Source: Simonsiella sp051414845 (GTDB lineage Bacteria; Pseudomonadota; Gammaproteobacteria; Burkholderiales; Neisseriaceae). From it: DNA of 64,000 nucleotides. The notes below the pieces were generated by a model. The model saw only the letters and a program-made list of their open reading frames with translations, was not told where the DNA came from and made no database searches. Position 1 is the stretch's first letter. Every line of letters starts with the position of its first letter. Shown piece by piece: positions 16,956 through 26,035 of the stretch. A program made the position numbers and the translations under genes. The DNA lies in the NCBI GenBank assembly GCA_051414845.1, contig CP183313.1, positions 1,302,001 to 1,366,000 of the forward strand, in the 5' to 3' direction.

Positions 16956-17117
16956 TAGATTAAATTCAATTTGAAATTTTCAGGCAGCCTGAAATGAATG
17001 TTGCGGTTTTGGTGTTACAAAATTGGCGGCATTTGTTTCAGGCTGCTTTTTCTATAACAGGGCGCGCAAAATCTGTTAAAATTCGCGCCTTTAATTTTTG
17101 TCTAGAAGGAAAGCACC

Positions 17118-17441
17118 ATGATTGAATTTGCATACGCCGCTGGTGAAGCGCAACCGAATGCTTGGATGGGGATTTTGCCTTGGATTGCGATTTTTGCGTT
17201 GATGTATTTTATGATGATTCGTCCGCAACAAAAGCGCGAGAAAGAACGTCAAGCGATGATTTCGGAATTGAAAAAAGGCGATAGAGTGTTGTTGATGTCG
17301 GGCTTTTATGGTCGTGTCGTGAAACCCAGTGAAAATATTTTCACGATTGAGTTGGGCAAAGGTTTGACGGTGGAAGTGGAGCGCAATGCGATTGCTTCTA
17401 AAGTGGCTGAAACTGCGGTAGATTCAACTCCTGCGGCGTAA
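17118..17441 (+). CDS. yajC: Sec translocon accessory protein YajC
   Basis: Small single-span inner-membrane protein that joins SecDF and SecYEG. The 107-residue sequence has one helix (ILPWIAIFALMYFMMI) followed by the family hallmark RPQQKREKERQAMISELKKG and the KGDRVLLMSGFYGRV beta domain. AGAAGGAAAGC lies before ATG 17118. It is followed by secD and secF, the standard yajC-secD-secF order, but a DUS pair that could terminate transcription lies between yajC and secD. Confidence 0.95.
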   Translation: MIEFAYAAGEAQPNAWMGILPWIAIFALMYFMMIRPQQKREKERQAMISELKKGDRVLLMSGFYGRVVKPSENIFTIELGKGLTVEVERNAIASKVAETAVDSTPAA

Positions 17442-17449
17442 TATTATTT

Positions 17450-17481
17450 AGGCTGCCTGAAAAGTTTCAGGCAGCCTTTGG
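17450..17481 (+). terminator. DUS-pair hairpin between yajC and secD
   Basis: AGGCTGCCTGAAA (17450-17462) and TTTCAGGCAGCCT (17465-17477) can pair along their full length. The T run is short, so termination may be partial. Confidence 0.5.
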
Positions 17482-17535
17482 TGGTTTGAAAGGATGTTTC
17501 AGGCTGCCTGAAACTAATTTTTTGAAGGTTTAACT

Positions 17536-19395
17536 ATGAACCGTTATCCCCTTTGGAAGTATTTACTGATTGCTTTCACGATTGTGTTGGCATTGATTTA
17601 TACCTTACCGAATTTTTATGGCGTAACCCCTGCGATTCAGATTTCTACCAATCGTCAGGCGTTGGCGATTAATGATGAAACGGAAAAACGCGTTGATGCG
17701 GCGTTGAAACAGGCGAATATTGCGCACGATGGTATGTTTATTTCGGGTGGCAGCCTGAAAGTGCGCGTGAACGATGCCAATAAAATTTCGGCGCGCGATG
17801 CAATTGATACCGCACTGGGCGAAGGCTACATTGTGGCGCAAAACCAAATCGCCAATAGCCCTGAATGGCTGGCAAAAATCGGTGCGCAACCGATGTTTTT
17901 GGGTTTGGACTTGCGCGGTGGTGTGCATTTTACCATGCAAGTGGATATGAAAGCGGCGTTGGACAAAACGCTTGACCGTTATGCGGGCGATGTGCGCCGT
18001 GAATTGCGCCGCTTGAAAATTCGCTCGGGTACGGTTCGTAAGACGGCGGATAGCATTGTTGTACCGTTCCAAGACGCGGCAGATTTGCAAAAGGCGTATC
18101 CTGAATTGCAGCGTATGCTGGAAGGGGTAACTTTGCAAGCCAATGGTACAGAATTGCGTATTACGCTGCCTGAAACGCTGTTGGCGCAAATTCGCAGCGA
18201 TGCCGTGAAACAAAACATCAATACTTTGCACAATCGTGTTAATGAATTGGGCACGGCTGAACCTGTGATTCAACAAGCGGGCGCAGACCGCATTGTGGTG
18301 CAATTGCCAGGCATGACCGACACGGCAAAAGCCAAAGACATCATTGGTCGCACGGCAACGCTGGAAGTGCGCATGGTCAGTACCGATGTGGACGCGATTA
18401 TGCAAGCGCAAAATGGCAATGTGCCTGATGGCTATGATTGGCTCAGCGACAACGAAGGGCGCAATTATTTGGTTAGCAAACAGGTGGAATTGACAGGCGA
18501 CAACATCAACGCAGCGCAAGCAGGTTTTGAAGACAAAACCAATCGCCCAACGGTTAATTTGAATTTAGACGGTGCAGGTAGCACAATTTTTGCCGATTTA
18601 ACAACGGCAAATAAAGGCAAAATCATGGCGATGGTGCTGATTGACCAAGGTAAAGCCGAAGTGGTTACCGCGCCGCAAATCAATGAGCCCATTACAGGTG
18701 GACGTGTGCAAATTACAGGCATGGCAAGCCCTGCTGAAGCGAATGATGTGGCGTTATTATTGCGCGCAGGTTCACTTGCCGCTCCGATGCAAATCGTGGA
18801 AGAGCGCACCATTGGTCCGTCTTTGGGCGCGGAAAACATTACCAAAGGGATTAACTCAACCGTTTGGGGTTTTGTTGCCGTATCGGTGTTTATGGTGATT
18901 TATTATCGCTTGTTTGGCGTGTTTTCAACGCTGGCTTTATCGGCTAACTTGTTGTTTTTGTTTGCAATTTTATCAGCCTTGCAAGCAACTTTGACTTTGC
19001 CGGGTATTGCTGCAATTGCCTTAACTTTAGGTATGGCGATTGACTCTAATGTCTTGATTAACGAGCGGATTCGTGATGAGTTGCGCGAAGGCAAGAAACC
19101 GCAAGTGGCGATTAAAGAAGGCTACGACCACGCTTGGGCAACCATTTTGGATTCCAACTTAACGTCCTTAATCGCAGGCGTTGCCTTGTTAATTTTCGGT
19201 TCAGGCCCTGTGCGCGGCTTTGCGATTGTGCATTGTATCGGTATTTTGACTTCCATTTATTCATCGGTAGTCGTATCGCGCGCTTTGGTGAACCTGTGGT
19301 ATGGTCGCCGCCGCAAACTCAAAGATTTGTCTATTGGCGTATCGTACCCTGCTGTGATTGACGCTCAAAACGATTTGGCAGTGGAGGAAAAATAA
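17536..19395 (+). CDS. secD: Protein translocase subunit SecD
   Basis: RND-type membrane protein that uses the proton gradient to pull proteins through SecYEG from the periplasmic side. The 619-residue protein has an N-terminal helix (KYLLIAFTIVLALIYTL), the LGLDLRGGVHF motif near 125, a large periplasmic P1 head, and six C-terminal helices with TLGMAIDSNVLINERIRDEL. The secF start overlaps the stop as TAATG. AAGGT precedes the start. Confidence 0.96.
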   Translation: MNRYPLWKYLLIAFTIVLALIYTLPNFYGVTPAIQISTNRQALAINDETEKRVDAALKQANIAHDGMFISGGSLKVRVNDANKISARDAIDTALGEGYIVAQNQIANSPEWLAKIGAQPMFLGLDLRGGVHFTMQVDMKAALDKTLDRYAGDVRRELRRLKIRSGTVRKTADSIVVPFQDAADLQKAYPELQRMLEGVTLQANGTELRITLPETLLAQIRSDAVKQNINTLHNRVNELGTAEPVIQQAGADRIVVQLPGMTDTAKAKDIIGRTATLEVRMVSTDVDAIMQAQNGNVPDGYDWLSDNEGRNYLVSKQVELTGDNINAAQAGFEDKTNRPTVNLNLDGAGSTIFADLTTANKGKIMAMVLIDQGKAEVVTAPQINEPITGGRVQITGMASPAEANDVALLLRAGSLAAPMQIVEERTIGPSLGAENITKGINSTVWGFVAVSVFMVIYYRLFGVFSTLALSANLLFLFAILSALQATLTLPGIAAIALTLGMAIDSNVLINERIRDELREGKKPQVAIKEGYDHAWATILDSNLTSLIAGVALLIFGSGPVRGFAIVHCIGILTSIYSSVVVSRALVNLWYGRRRKLKDLSIGVSYPAVIDAQNDLAVEEK

Positions 19396-20330
19396 TGGAA
19401 CTGTTTCATTTTAAACGTGATATTCCGTTTATGAGCTATGGTAAGCTCACAACATTTATTTCCTTGCTGACTTTTATTTTGGCGGTGGTCTTCCTATTTT
19501 TACGTGGCTTAAACCTATCGGTAGAATTTACAGGTGGCACGTTGATGGAAGTGGAATACCAGCAAGGTGCGGAAGTAAAACATGTGCGTGAACAATTGGA
19601 AACGCTCAACATGGGTGAAATCCAAGTGCAAGCTTTGGGTACAAATAAACATTTAATGATTCGTTTGCCTAATAAAGCTGATATGCCTTCCGCGCAACTA
19701 TCCAATCAAGTGATGGATGTGCTAAAAAAAGACAGCCCTGATGTTACCTTGCGCCAAGTAGAATTTATCGGCCCATCGGTAGGCGATGAGCTCGTAAGCA
19801 ACGGCTTAATCGCGCTGGGTATGGTAGTGGTGGGCATTATTATCTACTTGTCCATGCGCTTTGAATGGCGTTTCGCGCTCTCAGCAATCATCGCTAATAT
19901 GCATGATGTGGTGATTATTCTCGGCTGCTTCGCCTTTTTCCAATGGGAATTTTCGCTGACTGTGTTGGCGGGGATTTTAGCGGTACTCGGTTATTCCGTG
20001 AACGAATCGGTGGTCGTGTTTGACCGTATCCGCGAAAACTTCCGCAAAGGTTCAATGCGCAACAAAACCGTGCCACAAGTAATTGATAACGCGATTACCG
20101 CCACGATGGGGCGTACCGTGATTACACACGGCTCAACCGAGGCAATGGTCATTTCCATGCTGATTTTCGGCGGCGCAGCGTTGCACGGCTTCGCGATGGC
20201 TTTGACGATTGGTATTGTGTTTGGTATTTATTCATCGGTATTGGTGGCAAGTCCGCTGTTGCTGATGTTTGGCTTAAACCGCAGCAATGTGAATAAAATC
20301 CAAGAAGAGAAAGAAGAAGTGGTGGTGTAA
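19395..20330 (+). CDS. secF: Protein translocase subunit SecF
   Basis: Partner of SecD. The 311-residue protein has an N-terminal helix (LTTFISLLTFILAVVFLFL), the FTGGTLMEVEY motif after it, and C-terminal helices with the conserved LGYSVNESVVVFDRIRENFR block. It is translationally coupled to secD through the TAATG overlap. A terminator follows within 80 bp. Confidence 0.96.
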   Translation: MELFHFKRDIPFMSYGKLTTFISLLTFILAVVFLFLRGLNLSVEFTGGTLMEVEYQQGAEVKHVREQLETLNMGEIQVQALGTNKHLMIRLPNKADMPSAQLSNQVMDVLKKDSPDVTLRQVEFIGPSVGDELVSNGLIALGMVVVGIIIYLSMRFEWRFALSAIIANMHDVVIILGCFAFFQWEFSLTVLAGILAVLGYSVNESVVVFDRIRENFRKGSMRNKTVPQVIDNAITATMGRTVITHGSTEAMVISMLIFGGAALHGFAMALTIGIVFGIYSSVLVASPLLLMFGLNRSNVNKIQEEKEEVVV

Positions 20331-20384
20331 CGCTTGGCTTTTTGTTTTCAGGCAGCCTGAAAACTTTTTCAAAACTATTTTTAC

Positions 20385-20410
20385 AGGGCGGATGATTAAT
20401 CCGCCCTTTT
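20385..20410 (+). terminator. Terminator of the yajC-secD-secF cluster
   Basis: AGGGCGGAT (20385-20393) pairs with ATCCGCCCT (20399-20407) around a 5-nt loop, then a T run. A DUS hairpin precedes it. Confidence 0.75.
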
Positions 20411-20504
20411 GTTATTATTAAAAAATAAGGCAGATATGTCATCCACCTCAACACAAGAAAAATCAGTTTTAGGAAGCTTTTAACCTACCCCAAACCACCC
20501 TACT

Positions 20505-21290
20505 CTACTTCACTTCATTCTCAAACCAAATCACACTCAACATCCGCCCCGTTTGCCCATCGCGACGATAGGAAAAAAACGTCTCGCGTTCCAATACTGT
20601 GCAATGTTCGCCGCCCGAAATTTGGGTCACACCTTCGCGCAGCAAAATTTGACGCGCCAATAAATAAATGTCCGCCAAATATTTGCCATCGCCAAACGGT
20701 TTAAATGCTTGTTCTGCCGCTGGATTTTGCGCCACAAACGCATCTAACACATCTTGCCCCACTTCAAACGCATCCGCACCAATCGCCGGCCCTAAATACG
20801 CCATAATTTCCACAGGCGGCACATTCATCGCCGCCACCGTATTTTGCAACACGCCAGCCGCTAAACCACGCCAACCCGCATGCGCAGCCGCCACCACGCT
20901 GCCTGCACGGTCGCAAAACAATACAGGCAAACAATCCGCCGTCATCACGCCACAAGCTGCTTTTCCTGTTTCATCTACCACCGCGTCCGCGTCCAATAAT
21001 TGCGCCAGCGCATCCGTCGCTTGCACCACCATTGTGCTATGCGTTTGGTTTAAATAGGCAATCGGAACTGAGACTTGCTGTTGCACAATCGCGCGATTTT
21101 GGGCAAAGGCTTCGGATTTATCGCCCACGTGCGCACCCACGTTCAAGCTACTGAACACGCCTGTACTCACACCGCCTTGCCGCGTGGTAATCAAAGCACG
21201 AACATTTTGTGGCGCGCCCCAATCGGGGGTAATGAAAGATTGGTTTTGTGTCGGTAACTCAATCATTTGATTCAATGTTTTAATGTTCAT
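20505..21290 (-). CDS. pgeF: Peptidoglycan editing factor PgeF / YfiH (laccase-domain family)
   Basis: Multicopper-oxidase-like fold (PF02578). In E. coli this family keeps wrong residues out of peptidoglycan precursors, and homologues have been shown to act on purine nucleosides; which applies here is not visible. Conserved blocks are TTRQGGVS, SLNVGAHVGD, QTHSTMV, MTADCLPVLFCD, AAHAGWRGLAAGVL and YLGPAIGADAFEVG, so the His/Cys metal ligands are present. I chose ATG 21290 (261 residues); ATG 21266 and a TTG at 21308 are alternatives, none with a good Shine-Dalgarno. Confidence 0.9.
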   Translation of the reverse strand: MNIKTLNQMIELPTQNQSFITPDWGAPQNVRALITTRQGGVSTGVFSSLNVGAHVGDKSEAFAQNRAIVQQQVSVPIAYLNQTHSTMVVQATDALAQLLDADAVVDETGKAACGVMTADCLPVLFCDRAGSVVAAAHAGWRGLAAGVLQNTVAAMNVPPVEIMAYLGPAIGADAFEVGQDVLDAFVAQNPAAEQAFKPFGDGKYLADIYLLARQILLREGVTQISGGEHCTVLERETFFSYRRDGQTGRMLSVIWFENEVK

Positions 21291-21314
21291 AAGCGGTAAA
21301 TCATCCAAATATTT

Positions 21315-21777
21315 TCAGGATGCCTGAAAACGCTGTTCTATTTCCGCCAATTTCTGCATTAAGTCAGGATAATCAGCACCGGTTAAACCCGTATCAGGCG
21401 TAGTAAACAAGACATGTTGTTGATGATATTGGAAAAACTCAGGCATATCATCTAATGCCAACCATGCCTGTTCAATACCGCCATGCGCTTGTAAATAATG
21501 CAAAATCTCACGCTCGCGGTTGCCTTTGCTGTAATCCGCCAAATTGGGCGTTACCCCCACAATCCGCGCGCGAAAATCGGGCGAAAAGTGTTGTTGCAAC
21601 TCTGTCAGTGTATATTGATTGCGCCAAGTGGAGCTAATCACAAATTGATGATGTTGCTGTTCAGGCTGCCTGAAAAAGTGTTCCAATACCGGCAATTGGC
21701 CAAAATGGCGTTCTGTTTCATGTTCGCCCAACGGAAAGAGGTGCAACACGCCATCAAAATCTAAAAAAAATCAACAT
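21315..21777 (-). pseudogene. HAD-superfamily phosphatase-like gene, frame broken at a T8 tract
   Basis: From 21749 an open frame of 144 residues encodes a HAD-like domain with VISSTWR (motif II region) and WLALDDMPEF (acidic motif IV region). The nucleophile motif is missing from that frame. It is found immediately upstream: from ATG 21777 the sequence would read MLIFLDFDGVLH if the run of eight T (coding strand, 21770-21763) were seven. As written, the ATG frame hits TGA after seven codons. The gene is therefore off in this sequence, either a frameshift mutation, a slippage-switchable gene, or an assembly error. Substrate unknown. It lies between pgeF and rpe. Confidence 0.7.
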
Positions 21778-21842
21778 GTTTGATCCTTTATTTATTTTCA
21801 GGCAGCCTTTCCGTACACGACAAAAGTTAGATGCTGCCTGAA

Positions 21843-21973
21843 ATCTGCCCCCCTATGAAAGGGGGGTTGAGGTGGGTAGGGGTTAGAAAGTTGGTATTTT
21901 GAAAAGTTTTTTATGAATCAATAGCCGCCCCCACCCTAACCCTCCCCCGCCAGTCGGGGGAGGGGACAAAGTT
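21843..21973. repeat. G- and C-rich dispersed repeat region
   Basis: Contains two hairpin-forming stretches, CCCCCCTATGAAAGGGGGG and CCTCCCCCGCCAGTCGGGGG, separated by an A+T-rich middle. Shorter relatives of the second occur at 25525-25553 and 32661-32686. No coding potential. Confidence 0.5.
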
Positions 21974-22013
21974 GCGACATTTCGTCGTGTACTGAAAGAC
22001 AGCCTGAAAACAC

Positions 22014-22691
22014 TTAACCCGCCAACGCTAATTCCTGCCTCATTTGTTGTATTACTGCGCCATAATCTTTTGCACCAAAAATCGCCGAACCCGCCACAAA
22101 CGTATCCGCACCTGCCGCTGCGATTTCGCGGATATTATCGGTTTTCACGCCACCGTCTACTTCCAGCGCAATGCGTCGCCCTGTTTGCGCTTCGTATTTA
22201 TCCAATAATGCACGTGTTTGGCGGATTTTATTGAGCGTGTTTGGGATAAACGATTGCCCACCAAAACCAGGGTTTACCGACATCAGCAACACCATGTCCA
22301 ATTTATCCAACACGTTTTCCAGCACGTTCACATTCGTGGCAGGATTGAGTACCAAACCTGCTTGTTTGCCTGCATTTTTAATCAATTGCAAACTGCGGTC
22401 AATATGGCGGCTAGCTTCGGGATGAAAGGTAATGATGTCCGCGCCTGCTTGTGCAAAAGCCTGAATCATGTCGTCCACAGGTTCTACCATCAAATGCACA
22501 TCAATTGGTACACGACAATGCGGACGCAATGCTTGGCAAATCATCGGGCCAAAAGTTAAATTCGGCACATAATGGTTGTCCATCACATCAAAGTGAATCA
22601 AATCCGCGCCTGCGGCAATCACGTTTTGCACTTCTTCGCCCAAGCGGGCAAAATCGGCGGACAATATACTGGGGGCAATGCGGTAGTTCAT
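22014..22691 (-). CDS. rpe: Ribulose-phosphate 3-epimerase
   Basis: Interconverts ribulose-5-phosphate and xylulose-5-phosphate in the pentose phosphate pathway. The 225-residue TIM barrel begins IAPSILSADFARLGEEV and shows the metal and catalytic motifs HFDVMDNHYVPNLTFGP, DVHLMVEP, SVNPGFGGQSF and LEVDGGVK. ACAGGAAAA gives a ribosome binding site for ATG 22691. It stands divergent from ttcA. Confidence 0.96.
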   Translation of the reverse strand: MNYRIAPSILSADFARLGEEVQNVIAAGADLIHFDVMDNHYVPNLTFGPMICQALRPHCRVPIDVHLMVEPVDDMIQAFAQAGADIITFHPEASRHIDRSLQLIKNAGKQAGLVLNPATNVNVLENVLDKLDMVLLMSVNPGFGGQSFIPNTLNKIRQTRALLDKYEAQTGRRIALEVDGGVKTDNIREIAAAGADTFVAGSAIFGAKDYGAVIQQMRQELALAG

Positions 22692-22800
22692 GGCGTTTTC
22701 CTGTTGGCAAAAAATGGGTGCATTTTATCGCTGCGTGCATGATTTTTCTATATCACGCCTGTAAATCCTTTATAATTGCGCTTTTTTTACGACTGGCGTT

Positions 22801-22873
22801 TTTTCAGGCTGCCATCGGTCTGAATGTTTTATTCGGCAACCTATGTGCGCTAAGCGAAGCCGCTGCCTGAAAA
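22801..22873 (+). repeat. DUS-bounded dispersed repeat, copy 1
   Basis: A 73-bp unit bounded by DUS-like words at both ends, with internal GCCATCGGTCTGAAT and GTGCGCTAAGCGAAGC. A second copy lies in opposite orientation at 27952-28026, with about 85 percent identity by eye. It sits just upstream of ttcA. Confidence 0.65.
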
Positions 22874-22902
22874 CTTTTTAGCCAAATTACACTATATAAA
22901 TC

Positions 22903-23859
22903 ATGTCTAAAAAATCCAAAACCGAGTTAGAAAACAATAAATTAAACAAACGCTTGCGCCACGCAGTTGGCGATGCGATTAACGATTTCAATATGATTGA
23001 AAACGGCGACAAAATCATGGTCTGCCTATCGGGCGGCAAAGACAGCTACGCACTTTTGGATATTTTGCGCCAACTGCAAGCGTCCGCGCCGATTGATTTT
23101 GAATTAGTTGCCGTGAATCTTGACCAAAAGCAGCCCGGCTTTCCTGAGCATGTGCTGCCTGAATATTTGGACAGCATTGGTGTACCGTACAAAATTGTGG
23201 AAGAAGACACCTATTCAACAGTCAAACGCGTTTTAGAAGAAGGCAAAACGACGTGTTCACTGTGTAGCCGCTTGCGACGCGGCATTTTGTATCGCACCGC
23301 AAAAGAATTAGGCTGCACCAAAATCGCGCTTGGACACCATCGCGATGATATTTTAGCAACCATGTTTTTAAATATGTTTTACGGCGGCAAACTCAAAGCC
23401 ATGCCGCCGAAATTGGTTTCCGACAATGGCGAACACATCGTCATTCGTCCGCTCGCGTATGTGAAAGAGAAAGATTTGATTAAATATGCGGAATTGAAGC
23501 AATTTCCGATTATTCCATGCAATTTGTGTGGCTCGCAGCCGAATTTGCAGCGTCAAGTGATTGGCGATATGTTGAAAGATTGGGATAAGCGTTTTCCAGG
23601 GCGAATTGAGAGTATGTTTTCTGCCTTGCAAAATATCGTCCCATCACATTTAGCGGATACGGAACTTTTTGATTTTACAGGATTACAGCGCGGTCAAGAT
23701 TTGAAACACGGTGGTGATTTAGCGTTTGACGGCGAAACGGTTTCATTCACGCCAAAGCACGATGATGACGCAGAAACCGATTTCAGGCAGCCTGAAAAAG
23801 CAGAACGCAAAGTGATTAATATTTTAGCCAGCAAATCCAAATCGCCATGCAGCAACTAA
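22903..23859 (+). CDS. ttcA: tRNA 2-thiocytidine(32) synthetase TtcA
   Basis: Iron-sulfur ATPase that thiolates cytidine 32 of certain tRNAs. The PP-loop SGGKDS is at residues 43-48. The cysteine pairs CSLC (118-121) and the CNLCGS block near 206, which hold the cluster, are present, as is the LGHHRDDI stretch. The 318 residues include a C-terminal tail carrying a DUS-encoded FRQPEKAE. The next gene overlaps its end by 13 bp. Confidence 0.95.
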   Translation: MSKKSKTELENNKLNKRLRHAVGDAINDFNMIENGDKIMVCLSGGKDSYALLDILRQLQASAPIDFELVAVNLDQKQPGFPEHVLPEYLDSIGVPYKIVEEDTYSTVKRVLEEGKTTCSLCSRLRRGILYRTAKELGCTKIALGHHRDDILATMFLNMFYGGKLKAMPPKLVSDNGEHIVIRPLAYVKEKDLIKYAELKQFPIIPCNLCGSQPNLQRQVIGDMLKDWDKRFPGRIESMFSALQNIVPSHLADTELFDFTGLQRGQDLKHGGDLAFDGETVSFTPKHDDDAETDFRQPEKAERKVINILASKSKSPCSN

Positions 23860-24569
23860 TCGCAAATATCTTTAAATTCATTGCCTTAATTGTGTTGTAC
23901 ATCATTCCCAGCACCCTGATTTTGCTATGGCATGAATCGATGAAACGCGGCATAGAATTAGGCATGGGCGCAACATCTTTGTTGTATGCGTTTACTTTTG
24001 GCGTGTTTATACTGGTTTTATGGACATTGCAAACCGTGTATCGCAAAGGGCAGCCTGAAAACTCGCCGATTGCCGCATTTCAATGGATCGCACCGATTCA
24101 GGTAAATTTGATTTTAAAATCTATACCTTATCTGCTTGCGATGTTGTCGCTCGGTTGGGCATTTGATTTTTTCATGTCGTGGTTTTCAGGTTCTGAAATA
24201 GAACACACGACTACCAATCAAGCCCTAATCGTACAAATGATTGAACTGCTGCCACCTGCGATTATGGTGTTTAATATCGTGATTTTTGCACCGATTGGCG
24301 AAGAATTGCTGTTTCGTGGCATTTTTAGCAACTATTTTGCCGCACCTTATACACGCTTTCGCCTGATAGCAAGCTGGCTGATTTCATCGGCATTGTTTGC
24401 CGCCATGCATTTGAGCAGCGTCAGCCTGCCTGAATTTGCCTTGTATTTCACCATGGGCTTGCTGCTCGGCGGCGTCTATTGGCACACCAAAGATTTGCGC
24501 TATGCCATTAGTGTGCACATGATAAACAACGCCATCGGCGCGGCTGGTTTGTATTTGGGGCTGACGTAG
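23847..24569 (+). CDS. CPBP-family intramembrane metalloprotease, 3' end replaced by IS1016-type element
   Basis: Rce1-like (CAAX protease / bacteriocin-processing) membrane protein of 240 residues with several helices. The three family motifs are present: EELLFR at 152-157, His188 in AAMHLSS and His224 in VHMINNA, so the active site looks complete. Substrate unknown. It overlaps ttcA. The insertion sequence starts at 24557 inside its last codons. Before insertion the protein would have ended LYFFS; now it ends LYLGLT, with the stop codon supplied by the element's terminal repeat, so the protein is essentially intact. Confidence 0.85.
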   Translation: MQQLIANIFKFIALIVLYIIPSTLILLWHESMKRGIELGMGATSLLYAFTFGVFILVLWTLQTVYRKGQPENSPIAAFQWIAPIQVNLILKSIPYLLAMLSLGWAFDFFMSWFSGSEIEHTTTNQALIVQMIELLPPAIMVFNIVIFAPIGEELLFRGIFSNYFAAPYTRFRLIASWLISSALFAAMHLSSVSLPEFALYFTMGLLLGGVYWHTKDLRYAISVHMINNAIGAAGLYLGLT

Positions 24570-25278
24570 ATTAACCCTAAATACCACACCAAACTCGCAG
24601 AATTTTCAGCTGCTCTTTTGGTGTACCAAAGTTAAAACGAAATTCACATTCTTTCAAGAATAACAGAAAAGATTTACGATCAATTCCATTGTATTTTCGT
24701 AGAACGCGCTTTGCCTGACTCCAGAAATTTTCAATGCCATTGATATGGTTTTGACGGTCTGCAAACAGCTGAGAATGATTGATACGATGATGGGTAAACT
24801 CACTCACATCCAGCACATCATAACTCTTATAGCAATTCGTATAAACAATACTATCAGGCATAATTTTCCTTTTAATAACAGGTAGTAAAGTTTCTTGCTT
24901 GGTATTTTCAACAACAATGGTAAAGACCTTACCATTGCGTTTCAAAATACCAAAAACAGCGACTTTACCAGCCGCAACACGACCGCGTTTGCCTTTGCGT
25001 TGCCCGCCAAAATAGCTCTCGTCTCGCTCCACAGAGCCATTAAAAACTTCGTCTGCTTGAAGTTCTAAATGGTAGGCAATGACTTGACGGATTTTGCGGT
25101 AAAACAACATCGCTGAATTAGGCTTGGATGCCAAGTATATCGGCTGCTGCCCGAGCCGTAACTTCCAATACGAAAAATTGGAGTAGTTTTCGCTGAGTAG
25201 ATTTACTTAGTTTGCAATGGGTTATCTTCATTTTTTAAGTGTGACCTAACTGATAATCTACGTCAGACCCTTGTATTT
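24549..25278. mobile_element. IS1016-type insertion sequence (IS1595 family) with 8-bp target duplication
   Basis: The element proper runs 24557-25270 (714 bp). Its ends are the inverted repeat GGGGCTGACGTAGATTA (left) and GGGTCTGACGTAGATTA (right, opposite strand), one mismatch in 17. Both are flanked by the direct repeat TTGTATTT (24549-24556 and 25271-25278), the 8-bp duplication expected for IS1595-family elements. Intact duplication and ends suggest recent insertion. Confidence 0.92.
24577..25231 (-). pseudogene. IS1016-type transposase, frameshifted near its N-terminus
   Basis: DDE-type transposase of the IS1595/IS1016 group. The frame from ATG 25231 (MKITHCKLSK) stops at codon 38 (TAA 25120-25118) after ADILGIQ. 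The body continues one base over as PNSAMLFYRKIRQV and includes VERDESYFGGQRKGKRG, VYTNCYKSYDVLD, HSQLFADRQNHINGIENFW and ECEFRFNFGTP, the usual IS1016 blocks. Removing one base near 25122 restores one 217-residue protein. It is either inactive, dependent on +1 frameshifting, or mis-sequenced at this base. Confidence 0.85.
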
Positions 25279-25383
25279 TTTCAGCTAAACGGTTTGCCAC
25301 AACGCAAAACATCGCCAAGTAGCTTGAAATCCTTTACACTTACGGTTTTTCAGGCAGCTTTTCAGTAAACGACATATTGTCGC

Positions 25384-25454
25384 GTAGAGTATGTGGCACA
25401 AGCCACGCACGCATTGGTTGAATAGCAGGTGCGTGCGTACCGCACACACCCTAC
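25384..25454. repeat. GTAGGGTGTGTGG palindromic repeat, copy 1
   Basis: A 71-bp unit starting GTAGAGTATGTGGC and ending GCACACACCCTAC, with inner GCGTGCGTAC. A close copy lies at 38209-38280. It occupies the gene-free stretch 25279-25697, which also holds a CCCCTCCCCCGC repeat near 25525 and DUS words before lapA; I see no gene there. Confidence 0.6.
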
Positions 25455-25697
25455 GGCAGACAGCATTTGTGTATTGGGAAAGCTTGCCTGAAACAAACTA
25501 TCAAACCTACCAGCAATCTATCCCCTCCCCCGCTAGTGGGGGAGGGTTAGGGTGGGGCTCGTTGAATCAACAGTATCAGTTTTTCACAGCACCAAACCAA
25601 GAAATAAATAAACTCTTTTTTCAGGCAGCCTTGATCTTTTTGATGTACTAAAAGGCAGCCTGAAACTCACCATTCAAACCCAAGGAAACCCTAAAAC

Positions 25698-26024
25698 ATG
25701 AAACCTATCCACCTGATTATCAAAGTTATTGTTTTAATCTTTTTCTTAATTTTGGCATTGATTAACACGCAAAAAGTGCCGTTTTCTTACGTCCCTGGGC
25801 AAGAAATTCAGTTGCCGCTGATTGCCATTTTATTTGGCGCGTTTATTATCGGCACATTATTTGGTATTTTCGCCATGTTTGGACGTTTATTGCGTTTGCG
25901 TAATGAAAACAGTCGCTTGCGTGCCGAAGTGCAAAAATCGGCGCGTTTGGCAACGCAAGACATCGCTGCGCCTGTGCAAACCAATGCGCCTGCCGCAACC
26001 AATACGCAGCCTGAAAATAAATAA
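25698..26024 (+). CDS. lapA: LapA (lipopolysaccharide assembly protein A domain, DUF1049)
   Basis: Small inner-membrane protein of 108 residues with two helices (about 9-27 and 40-63), separated by a short periplasmic loop with VPFSYVPGQEIQLPL, then a basic coiled-coil-like segment RLLRLRNENSRLRAEV and an Ala/Thr/Gln-rich tail. This is the LapA pattern. It precedes lapB by 11 bp, and in E. coli the two together regulate LPS synthesis through LpxC proteolysis. A ribosome binding site AAGGAAA lies upstream. Confidence 0.9.
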   Translation: MKPIHLIIKVIVLIFFLILALINTQKVPFSYVPGQEIQLPLIAILFGAFIIGTLFGIFAMFGRLLRLRNENSRLRAEVQKSARLATQDIAAPVQTNAPAATNTQPENK

Positions 26025-26035
26025 GAAAGTAGCTT

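Noticed and set aside
17605..18519. 304-residue minus-strand open frame
   Set aside because: Antisense to secD; composition (Arg, Cys, His-rich) is that of a shadow frame.
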